From Antrodiella citrinella (lineage: Eukaryota > Basidiomycota > Agaricomycetes > Polyporales > Steccherinaceae), in NCBI GenBank assembly GCA_004802725.1, contig SGPM01000182.1, positions 1 to 53,741 of the forward strand: a DNA stretch of 53,741 nucleotides, in the 5' to 3' direction. The position numbers and the translations under genes were made by a program. Positions 35,030 through 44,200 of the stretch are shown one piece after another (position 1 is the stretch's first letter; each line of letters starts with the position of its first letter). Under the pieces are notes generated by a model. The model was not told the origin of the DNA. It worked only from the letters and a program-made list of their open reading frames with translations, and did no database searches.

Positions 35030-37104
35030 GCATGCACAGAACCTCAGAAGGGGACAGGAGGACAAAGTCAAGCATGAAGGCGACGTTGAACGTCGAACGC
35101 AGATGGAGTTCCTGGTTCACTGATGAGGGAAGGGACTCGAGGATATAGACGACCAAATTGGACTCTTTGGTAGGACTGGCCGGGAAGACCAGACTTTGGA
35201 TGGAGAAGGCGGGGAATCCGGTCCCTTGCCACCCGCGCTGTAGGAAACGCCTGCAAACGTCGCCTAGAGGTTTATACGGCATATTATGCACGCCTGACTA
35301 AACTGTATACGGCCTGGAGACGACGACTTGACGCCGAATATATGAGTTCGGAGACCGAAAACACTGCCTTGTACGACCTATTGCCATGTCGACCAATGCG
35401 GGTGCGATATGCAATCAGAGCGCGTCCAGTTACTCAGCTTGCCTCGAGAAGACGGCAGTGTCGGTAGTTGTCCAGCTACCGGGGGTTCGAAAGATTTTTC
35501 ACCGAACGAGGTAAAAATGACCACGCCTGATGAAGGAGGTCGGAGGCAATGACTGGATCTAATCTTATCGTTATGTCGCATTCAACTCACTTCCAACCTC
35601 GACCAAACATAGGGTACGTATATCCTCCGCACACTGACAGCAGCGCCATCATTTATACGAATAGACGCGTCGTCTCATCTGACTATCATCAATCATGCAT
35701 TGTTCTCTCTTGGCAGTTGTCTTTTTAGAAACCCCGATGGTGACCTTCGAAGTAACACTTCGTGGCCGCCATATGCCTGCAATGACTATGACCCCACAAG
35801 CCAGATAGTCATGCGTACTGTCTAATTCATCGTTCTCACAAGATTGGAGGATCGAGTACCACAACAGATGACGCCACACGATATCAAAAGCTGATCATTT
35901 CCTCGGAAGCATTGAGTATTAGTGAGTTCCGAGGCTCGTCTCCATAATTCGTATCTCATGCATCATGCATAGTCCAACGTAGCGCCAGCCACGAAATCGT
36001 TGCCTGAGATATTCGATCCGTGTTGCGTTGATATGGCCCAAATTTCTCTTCCGTCCCGAAGGCAGATTTGATCCGAAGGAGGTCGGATCCTGTGCAGCAA
36101 GGTGTGCTGCACCTAAGACACGACGTATAAGAGCCACAACAGGTACATATTCGAATGCAACTTGGTTTCTCGTCTGTTGATATCCACTGTATCATAGCTT
36201 CACAGGATCATCCGCTCGACACTCTGATCTAGTTATTGCAAAGCATCCAATTCTCTCGCCCTGGTTCCAAATTCGGAAGATCCACTTTCAAAGGTACTTA
36301 CAACAACGCCACTATCAAACCTGCTGGCGCTGTACATGTCTGCGAGCATTGGAGCACCAGGTTCCTTGTATGTATAAACTCATCCGTTCTATTTTATGTA
36401 CCCTGGTTCTCTCAGGCCTCAATCTCCACAAGTGGTCTACAATGAGCCGATCAAATCAATACGCGGTCCGTTCATTCGTAGCTCGAGCTGTTAATCCCAT
36501 TCCAGCATCTCTCATCCGAGCAGGATTCTGTATCACACCGGCGAAGGTCTCAATCACTACGAGGCTGCTTGTGTATGGCGCGAAGGACACGCCTTGGTGG
36601 AGAGCTTTCTCGGACTCGAGGATCTTGGACTACATGTCTGGTTATGCCCACCTGTGTCATACACTGACTCTAGTCGTATACTGTAAGAGACTGATCCGTT
36701 ACATACTTACTCTAAGGACGTGCTTTCTTGCGGCGGCGCCACCGTGGCGTTTCTGGATACCCTTGCAACTGCTACATAATAGTTGCCTGACGTACTGGTA
36801 GTATATGCTAACCTTTCGTCGCGGTACCGGATCGGAGCCAATGTACATACGTATGATGAACTACAGAAGACACAGACTGACTCCGCATGTAGGTACTGTA
36901 GTTAGTTGGCAACTTTGACAACGGGGACTTGGCTCGAGTCCGAGTCCGAGTCGGAGACTCGTCAACTCCGGGCCGGAAAGCTATGGGCGCCTGTTTAACG
37001 ACAGCGCCGGTGATGCTTCTTGCTTTCACTACTACCTTGTTACTTCTTGTCATTTGAACCACTTGTCCTACGTTTTCTGTCGCTCTTTTCTCAGCGATCA
37101 TGAC
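35030..37104. other. Gene-poor region (2.1 kb)
   Basis: No supported gene. A few open stretches on the plus strand at 36236-36801 lie between plausible splice signals but do not assemble into a recognised protein. A short GAGTCC/GAGTCG simple run lies near 36937-36957. The right end holds the promoter of the next gene. Confidence 0.4.
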
Positions 37105-39784
37105 ATGATGTCTACAAACGGTGCTTCATCGTATCTTTCGTCACCAGGGTCGCCGGAATATCTGCAGTCGATCCTGAGTAAAATTGGCGAAGCTCACCCC
37201 GAGCTCCCCTTGGATCCAGTTATTCTCCAGTCCCTGCTCCTATGTCTCGTGGCGGGGAGATACCACGAAAGTCACGGGCAGTGCTCACAAACACATACAA
37301 GGAGCAAGAATCTCATATTGCGGGCAAAACAGGAAGATGTGGGCATGGTCCTGAACATCGTCGCTATGGTGAGTGACAGTACCACTTGTCAGTCAGATCT
37401 TTGTCTGCGAGGGGCAGGTCAGCAGGTCTTGTACTGTGCCGTGCGGAGTCATGCACAGGGATGATGGATCTGCGAATGTCCATATGCAGGTCTTGTGAGA
37501 ATGAGCGCACGTCGTGCACACAGCCTTCTAGTGCGGATTCGAAGATGGCTGAAGCGCTCCATCTCCGCAAGTTTGTGTGTTGTTTATGTCCCTGCGTCTG
37601 ACCTTCCCCGGGTGCAATGGGAGGAAGCCCTAAACATGGTGTTTTACCTGGAAACCCGTGTGACGACATGTCGAAAGAAGATTCAGTTGAGCCTTCTCGC
37701 CATGTTGTTATCTGCCAGGTACTGTGTCAAGTCATGATGTTGGACACATATAGATTGCTTCTTCAGCCTTCTTCAACTGCAAGGTCACATCGAGCGCGTC
37801 GCTCTGCTGTCTGGAGCATACCTCGCCGTTCCTCGACTACATACTTTCCTAAACGTTCCATGCCTCTTAGGGTCTTGTTCATGTGGCTGATCTGATTCTG
37901 TTTTTTGTGCAATACAGATTTTGACTACGGTATTCGGATTTCCTACATATAAATCGAGGATCAAGGCCCCCTCCGTGTCCCCAGGTTCTTCACGGCGGAG
38001 AAAAGCAGCGCAATCATTATCACAGCAGCACCCTGAAGCGTTCCTACGCTCGCTGTTCTTCCGTGAGCCGAAGCCGTCTCCACTGATCAGGGAGCTTGCG
38101 AATGAGCGGGACAGACGAGACAGCAGTAGCAAGAAGTCGGGCAGGCGGATACTCAAAAGGGCCTCCACAGTAGCGTCGCCCATTGAGTCGCAGAAAGACC
38201 TCACCGTCTCAGCGCCCCCGACGCTCGGTATTTCACCCGAATCTACGGAGGATTCCTTTTTTGAGAGCTCAACACTCGCTTCGTCTCGCCGTCCGCTTGT
38301 GACGCCGTCGTCGACCCTACGCAATCGTCCGAATGCTCCTCGAATGCAGACTGAGCCCACTCCGCTCATCTCGGTCTTTGCGCCTTCGTTGGGTGCGGTC
38401 CGACCATCATCTTCAGGACAAAGATCTCACGCCAGTGCAAACGGCGTCCTGCCCAAGGCGTTGGTCATGTCTGGCCTTGAATACACGAACATGCCGTCGC
38501 AGCGGTCCCTGATGCAAGTATTGAATGAAAGGAAGCTGACGCTGGAGGGCGAAGATCATACAAGTCAAGCGGATAACCACGAGCCCACGGGGGAGACCTG
38601 GAATCTACCGGAAGATTTCATTTGCGTGTATGTTTGTTCTTCGAGTCCTCACGAACGTCCGGACATCCTTCCAGGATTGGTGAGTTGTTGTTTCAGTCGC
38701 GTTGTGATTCAGTATTCACTCTCTAGCCTTTGACCAGATCGACAAATTCTCTTTGAGCGTCGAAGTCAACATATCATCGACAGTCCGTCTTGCGTACGGC
38801 GCACATCGCGGATCCCAAGCATCTACACCGCTAGCATCTCCCTTCCAGTCTCCAGTATCTCTACCGTCGCGGTCGCCGCTAAATCCTAACCAAGGTCTGC
38901 CATCTTCTGAGCCCACCCCGACTACACGAACATCGTTCTTCCGCTCAGGCTCGTCCTTCCCGTCACATGCACGAAGTCCGAGTACTGCATCGCCGCCAGT
39001 CATAACTCCCACGGATTTGGCGCAGCTGCGTGCTCTTGCGAGCCCCAAGCCCATCGCCACCATTAACTCTGAATCTAGTCGCTATGATCTATTGTCACAG
39101 TTCGTTCGAGCTCACACCAGTATCCATCCGTCCCTCGACATGTACCTCGCCGACCTGTTCGCTGCTACGCGCCATCACCCCGAGCTTGATGGTCTGCTAT
39201 TGACACTCCAAGCTCACCGAGACGCGGATGATCTAGTCCGTGCGTTCAGGGTCATCGGCGGTGACACTCTCGGAACAGAACTAGTGGAGACGTCCGCTAA
39301 TCGTCCGCCAAGCTTACGAACGAGCGAGTCGGTAGAGTCCTACGACCGCGTAAGCCATCTGGACGTCGACAGCATCGGGTGGGGGAAGGAGGACAGGGAT
39401 ATCTTGATGAGCTTTGAGGGGCCGGAGGTGGAGGTACGGGTGCACGCTCCGGAGTCACCCCGCCAGAACGGCCACGCGCCGTTCCGGTATGCGTCGGATC
39501 CACACTTGCGACGGATAGACTCATTTCTGCCACTATCAGAAGTCGAAGAGGAGTGGGATGTCAGTGAAGTAGACATCGCCAGGATCTTTCCAAGGATCGT
39601 ATCTCATAGATTGAGCGTGCGACAGGGGCCCGACGATGAGATTTTGGGGAGCGTCATGTTCCCTGCGGTTTCTCATGACACTGCCCTCGACCAGAGGACG
39701 GCCGGGGCTGCGATCAATGATGGAACTTCGACATCGAGGAGGACAGTGAAAGAGATCTTAGTTGGTATATTAGCGGAGGTATAG
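37105..39784 (+). CDS. Degenerate Mg-chelatase / AAA-like protein (tentative)
   Basis: Model: join(37105..37368, 37918..38679, 38738..39784), 690 aa, all introns phase 0. Exon 1 joins to exon 2 as GMVLNIVAM + ILTTVFGFPTYKSRI, which reads as one helix. Family clues are VILQSLLLCLVAG and NLILRAKQEDVGMV near the N-terminus, ALVMSGLEYTNMPSQRSLMQVLNERKLTL (similar to the Walker B/sensor segment of Mg-chelatase and MoxR ATPases), TWNLPEDFICVYVC (the following strand), and SIHPSLDMYLADLFAATRHHPELDG (lid-like helices). No Walker A (GxxGxGKT) is present, so ATP hydrolysis is doubtful. Long Ser/Pro-rich linkers separate these parts. The first intron is 549 nt. The family call is tentative; that this is a real gene is much surer. 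Confidence 0.68.
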
Positions 39785-39847
39785 TCTTGATTTCGAATGG
39801 CATGTTTCGGTAGTCATAGATACACTGTCTGCTTAATACTCAGACGG

Positions 39848-40696
39848 TCACGAGCACATGAACCGTGACCTGTCCTTGATAGATACCTCCTCGTTACCCT
39901 TGAACAGAATATGCCCAGCATCAAGCTCGAACAACGGCGGCACACGAGCCTGCTTCTGCTTCTTTCGTGTCCGTTTGCTGGGACCAGCAGCCTTGGAGTC
40001 TGATGGCGCGTCCACGTTCATGGTGACGGCCTCTTCGCTGCCTGCGATGACAGTCGCGTCTGCGGCCTCTTCCACAACAGAATGCAGTGTTGGAGGTGCC
40101 GGTATTCGACGAATTGTCTTGCACTGAGTACAAGTATAGACCATCACGTTGCCGTGAGTAGTGGACGCTGAGATATCAGATAAATGTGAGTCGGTCGTCG
40201 CAAATGACTCGTCTTCTAGCTCACCTTTGACTCGCACTGTGGCTGTGGCACCAGGTACCAATACGACATTACATTCTTTGCACAGTGTACGTTTTACTGC
40301 GGGATCACTAGATTCGCTAGATGAGCGAACACGACCATGTGCCACACGCAGTGACACGATGACTTACAGTTTGACATTTGTTTTCTGACCGATCGTCTTT
40401 ATGGACTTCACGTAGACTCTAGAAAGGTCCGCGCAAGTCGATGGATGCCGCTTCTTGCGCCTCTCCTGTTGTTTATATTGCTTCGCCGCATAGCGATGCA
40501 GAGCAGGTGTGAACGGGTTTGGAATAGGCAGAACAAACGGATCTGATGATGGAATCTTCTTTTCGACTGGCATAGCAGGTTCGACCATGTTGTGCATGAG
40601 TACACTGGCTTGATAGAGAAAGTTCATCCTTTGCAGGATGTCGCGATTGGAAATGCTGTTCGGATTTGGGACCTCATCTTTGTTTTTCTTCGCCAT
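39848..40696 (-). CDS. RNase P/MRP subunit, Rpr2/Rpp21/Snm1 family
   Basis: Model: complement(join(39848..40307, 40368..40696)), 262 aa, one 60-nt intron with closed phase. The N-terminus (NRDILQRMNFLYQASVLM) and LSRVYVKSIKTIGQKTNVKLDP form the two helices of this family. The zinc site is C-x2-C twice: TLCKEC after VKR, and YTCTQC before KTIRRIPAPP. The family includes Rpr2/Rpp21 (RNase P) and Snm1 (RNase MRP), small protein subunits bound to the catalytic RNA that processes tRNA 5' ends or pre-rRNA. I cannot say which of the two it is. The C-terminal tail is basic (SKRTRKKQKQAR), fitting the nucleolus. It is convergent with the gene ending at 39784 (63 bp apart) and divergent from the bZIP gene. 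Confidence 0.88.
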
Positions 40697-41041
40697 ATTC
40701 GTGCCGTCTCGTATCTCCGGACAGGAGGTGCGAGTGGCGTTGGTCGTTGATGGTTGGTAGTAGTGTTTCCGGAGTAACTGGGGATGAAAGCTGTGTGTCG
40801 GAGTTCGAAAGGGAAGGCTGTGAATGAGAACGATTACGTAACGGTGGCGGAAACAATGTATACGTGGCAGTCAACGTGTTCGTAGGTTTCTTCACGACCA
40901 CCACGTACGTCCTGCGCCCTCTTCCACGCAGTCTCCTCCTTTCATCAGTCTTCATACAAGACAAGCCATTCTTTGACTCTTGACTCTCTTCCACGTATCT
41001 CTACGTATCCTCTCCCTGTTCAACCTACATTCCTCGTCAGC
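40697..41041. promoter_or_regulatory. Divergent promoter RPR2-type / HAC1-type, with ACGT cores
   Basis: A 345-bp spacer. It contains TACGTGG (40861-40867), AACGTGT (40873-40879) and CCACGTACGT (40901-40910), three ACGT cores in 50 bp. bZIP factors bind ACGT-core sites, so self-regulation by the adjacent bZIP gene is possible but unproven. Confidence 0.4.
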
Positions 41042-42210
41042 ATGAAATGCGACGCCGACGCTGCTTTTGGTTCTCAAGCCGGATCATCATCATCTCTTCC
41101 TTCCCCTCCAGTCGATGCTCAATCACCTGCATCCGAGGCAGGAGACTACGCTTCGGGAGATCAATCCCGCAAGCGATCTCGCTCTGAGGTCACCTCAGAG
41201 GAGCGCAGAGAAGCCCGCGCACATCGTAACCGCATCGCAGCCCAGAACTCTCGCGATAGACGCAAAGCCCAGTTCACTTACCTCGAGCAGCGTGTAGCTG
41301 ACCTTGAGGAAGAGAATCGCAAGCTCCGTGCGGGTATGAGCCTCACCGAGCTTTCACGCTCGGTTGAGCCTTCCCACGAGCAGCGCGAGAAGGAACTTGC
41401 GCGAGAAAGAGAAAACGCAGAATTGAAAGAGAAAATCAAGTCACTCGAGAATGGTTGGGAGGCCGTCATGAAGGCCCTAGCGGCGTCTGGTCTCCCTCTC
41501 TCACTCCCAGCCCCATCTACATCCGCCGCATCTTCATCCACTCCCTCGTCGTCGGATTCGGCGTCCCAACCGCCTACCACGACATTTCCCGTTATCATCC
41601 CTCCGCTCCCAGTATTCCCCCTCTCACCCGCCCCGACCGCTTCCCCCGCCTTGAGCTTTCATGTTGATTTCGAAGAATCCGAGTCCACTCGCCACCTAGC
41701 ACGGGTGGCGACCGCCGATGCCCCTCTTTTATCATCGGCGACCCTGCAGCGGGTGGACACGGACAGACGCTTATTCAGCTCGAGCTCCCTCCTTCAACTC
41801 CTTATTCTTCCACCGACCACGGCCTCCTTGAGACGACGTCCGCAGCCGATGAGATGGCCATGGAGGACCTTTTCCGGGAAATCCTCGCTCCGAGTCCTAT
41901 CATCCCGTCGGCGTCTCTGCCGGTTCTCCCCTCCCCCGAAATCATCCCGCCATCCCAGGTCACGACCCCCTTGGCCGCCCCGCCGTTGATCAGCATAGCG
42001 GCAGCCGAGCCTATGGATTGGGAGGGTGAGGCCGAGATGCAGAGACTCCTGGACATGTTACCCGTCGTCCAGCCAGATCAAGAGAATTTCGATGGAGACG
42101 CAGATTCGGACGTTGTCGACTTCCCTTCGGCTTTGGAGTTGGAGCTGTGTGGGTGGGATATCAACCAACTCATCCAACCTCCTCCGAACGCCATGGTCGA
42201 CGCGTTCTAA
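41042..42210 (+). CDS. HAC1: HAC1/XBP1-type bZIP, unfolded-protein-response regulator with split frame
   Basis: Residues about 53-115 are a bZIP of the Hac1/Xbp1 type: RNRIAAQNSRDRRKAQ basic region, then LEQRVADLEEENRKLR zipper, very like XBP1 (NRVAAQTARDRKKA, LEQQVVDLEEENQKL). The basidiomycete equivalents are Cib1 and Hxl1. Read without splicing, translation runs into an Arg-rich nonsense-like tail and stops at 41989 (315 aa). A second frame, open to 42210, encodes an acidic tail typical of an activation domain (EMAMEDLFREI, MDWEGEAEMQRLLDMLPVV, DSDVVDFPSALELELCGWDINQLI). Joining the two needs removal of 3n+2 bases. Removing 41715-41746 (32 nt), bounded by CNG|CNGN sequences, gives 378 aa. 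A 74-nt GT-AG intron (41705-41778) would give 364 aa. Ire1-type splicing is inferred from the family. Confidence 0.85.
41715..41746 (+). other. Candidate non-canonical (IRE1-type) intron
   Basis: The left boundary is CCG|CCGA and the right boundary is CTG|CAGC; both fit the Ire1 cleavage consensus CNG|CNGN. The 32-nt excision restores frame between the bZIP and the acidic tail. Using CAG|CGGG three bases later (35 nt) also restores frame. The right site sits in a small hairpin (ACCC 41741-41744 with GGGT 41751-41754). The left site lies at the base of an 8-bp stem (41713-41720 with 41733-41740) rather than in a loop, which is atypical. Confidence 0.45.
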
Positions 42211-42690
42211 AAACTTTTTGTCTGCATTATCTTTATCTCCTTCGTTTCTCTCTGGGTACGGTTCTCTCTTATGTTACACTCATCTCTGGTCTATCTATCA
42301 TCTCTCAAGTCCTATGTCGATCCACAGTTTCTCGATACCACTATCTCCTTATGTTTTTAAGACTTCCACTCCTTCCTTCGGGACTTTCCATCCTCGTCTC
42401 ATCTTTGTTCATTCTTGCGGTCTGTGTTGGCTGTGTTTCGCTCGATGCTGTCTCCCTTCTGTCTTTCGAGCTTTTCTCCCCTTAGGGGTTGACGAATGGT
42501 TTGGATGGTAGTTGGTGAGCGCTCGGGCTTGACTATGTCGATATAGTTTGTAGGTAGTGTCTTTGTGTGCGTGGTGGTAGCAATGATAGTAGTTGTGGTT
42601 GCCTCAATTGCTGTTCGAGTCTGAAAGTGTGCGGATAAGATCCTGCGATAAGATGATACTTTTGGACCTTCTCTTAGTTGCCATATTTGG
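42211..42690. other. 3' region of HAC1-type gene
   Basis: 480 bp, T/C-rich then T/G-rich, no coding frame of note. Most likely the 3' untranslated region plus the next promoter. Confidence 0.4.
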
Positions 42691-43201
42691 ATGGTAATTT
42701 CCTTTCCCAGTTGTCAGGCTGCTTCGGATAGTCACGTGTGCTTAGGGCGCTGCGTAGCACGCCAGTCCGAGACCGAATTTTGTTACGGTTCAATTCACAA
42801 AGCCACACAATACGACATCAACGATTTTTACAACCGGTGCGTAACATTTCAAATCTGTATGACATGGTCTCACGTACAAAACAGCGCTCCACATGAATTC
42901 GTATCTATAGAGGGAGGTACGAAGTGGAATAACTTCGTGACAACACTGAGAAAGGTTCAGAAGTAAGCATTGACTTCGAGAATTATTTCTGAGCCCCACC
43001 GATCACGGAAATTCACCTAGACACGGCAATTACCTGAACTTATTCGCTGTAAAAGGAAACGACCAGGATTTTAGGCGTTTGAAAGACATGCTCACCAACG
43101 AAGATAGCTTCGAGCGGATCTGGATCATGGACACCCAGGGCTGCAGGCATACGATACATGTTAGACAGCCGCCATTTCTGTATCGCATTCTTCAATCTTG
43201 A
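42691..43201 (+). CDS. Small unknown protein, three exons
   Basis: Model: join(42691..42836, 42885..42962, 43021..43201), 134 aa. Both introns (48 and 58 nt) have good GT-AG ends (GTGCGT..ACAG and GTAAGC..CTAG) and close in phase 2. The junctions join NDFYNR to APHEFVSIEGG and TTLRKVQK to HGNYLNLFAVKG without stops. I do not recognise the family. The C-terminal part (FRRLKDMLTNEDSFERIWIMDTQGCRHTIHVRQPPFLYRIL) looks like folded-domain sequence. The first 40 residues are less convincing, so the start may be wrong. It lies just upstream of a decaying pseudogene, so it could itself be a remnant. Confidence 0.5.
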
Positions 43202-43422
43202 TGACAGAAGTGGAGGCGAACTTCGACCCGTTTCAGCCTGGAATCAGTCTACTACCGGGAGAGCGAAACCCTTCTCCAGTGTTCACGTATCTAGGAGACT
43301 TTTAAGGTTATTCTTTGCAATTCACAGATTTTTTGAATCGGATCCGCTGACGGCGGAAAGGAATTCGAAGCTGCTCTGACACAGTCACTAGTCACTGCTG
43401 ATACCCAGTACGATGAAGTCCG

Positions 43423-44200
43423 AGCCCTGGCAATGCTTTCAATAATGAGCGAGAGCTGCAGTATCAAATGACCGCTTGAGGTGGCTGTGGCTCGTTAACG
43501 AAGCGAACGAGGCGATCGAGGCGCTCGAGAAGTTCTACGCGCAGGTCAAGAAGGACTGGGGCCAGCCTGGGCAGCGCACCATTGGCCACATCCGCTCCTC
43601 CCCCGCCATTGCCTTCAACGTCGGTCCCAAAGGCTTTACCGAAGACTGGTGCGCGTTCGAGCTGGACCGTGACAAGTTCAAGGATGCGTTTAGGGGCAAT
43701 TTCATCGATCTCGGTGCGTTTCGATTTATCTCGCCTAGTCTAACGGTTACACGCAGGCACGGAGATCCCGCCCGACCAGTTCACCTTAAGATGTATCCCC
43801 GCGACGATGGCAATACGACCTTCAAGTACCCCGGCGATCGTCTCCTCCAACTCCGCGACATGAACACGGAAGATCTCATGCGCGACCCCGAGATACTCGA
43901 TCACAATAACGAGACATGCTTGTTCGAACGGCAACACTACCGACGTCACCATCGGACGCGCGACGGGAGTCTTCTCCTTCGTTCGCGACGACGAAACCGG
44001 CCAGGAGTCGATGGAGCTACAACTACGACAACAAGTCCGGCGTTGGTAACTCCGGGTCCATCATCGTCGACGGACTTGGTCGCATCGGGTGGCCTTGGCA
44101 AGACGAGATCTCCGACGTCACCTACGCCACATGTGGTGGCTCTGGCCCCGCATCAGGAAGCACTTCCCCAACGCCAGCCTCTACCCCACGTCTCTCTTCA
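43423..44200 (+). pseudogene. Decaying copy of a mushroom hypothetical (peptidase-like) family
   Basis: The coding signal runs through all three frames. NNERELQYQM (from 43441) is followed by a frame change near 43468, then RLRWLWLVNEANEAIEALEKFYAQVKKDWG to NFIDLG. A normal 45-nt-class intron (43713-43757) joins this to GTEIPPDQFTLKMYPRDDGNTTFKYPGDRLLQLRDM. Another change near 43920 precedes NGNTTDVTIGRATGVFSFVRDDETGQESMEL. Another near 44030 precedes YNYDNKSGVGNSGSIIVDGLGRIG. A last one near 44130 precedes RIRKHFPNASLYPT. I recall this order of blocks from a widespread Agaricomycete family whose GDSGSIIVDGLGRIGG block suggests a trypsin-like peptidase fold. The 5' half of the family is missing. 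At least four small indels make it non-functional. Confidence 0.72.

Noticed and set aside
35472..35520. tRNA B-box-like GGGTTCGAAAG
   Set aside because: No matching A-box or cloverleaf around it.
36236..36801. Possible multi-exon gene with several open stretches between splice-like signals
   Set aside because: I could not find a set of introns that closes phase and gives a recognised protein.
31719..40696. Secondary-metabolite or effector cluster
   Set aside because: Neighbouring genes are unrelated housekeeping or membrane genes; no synthase, P450 or transporter set.
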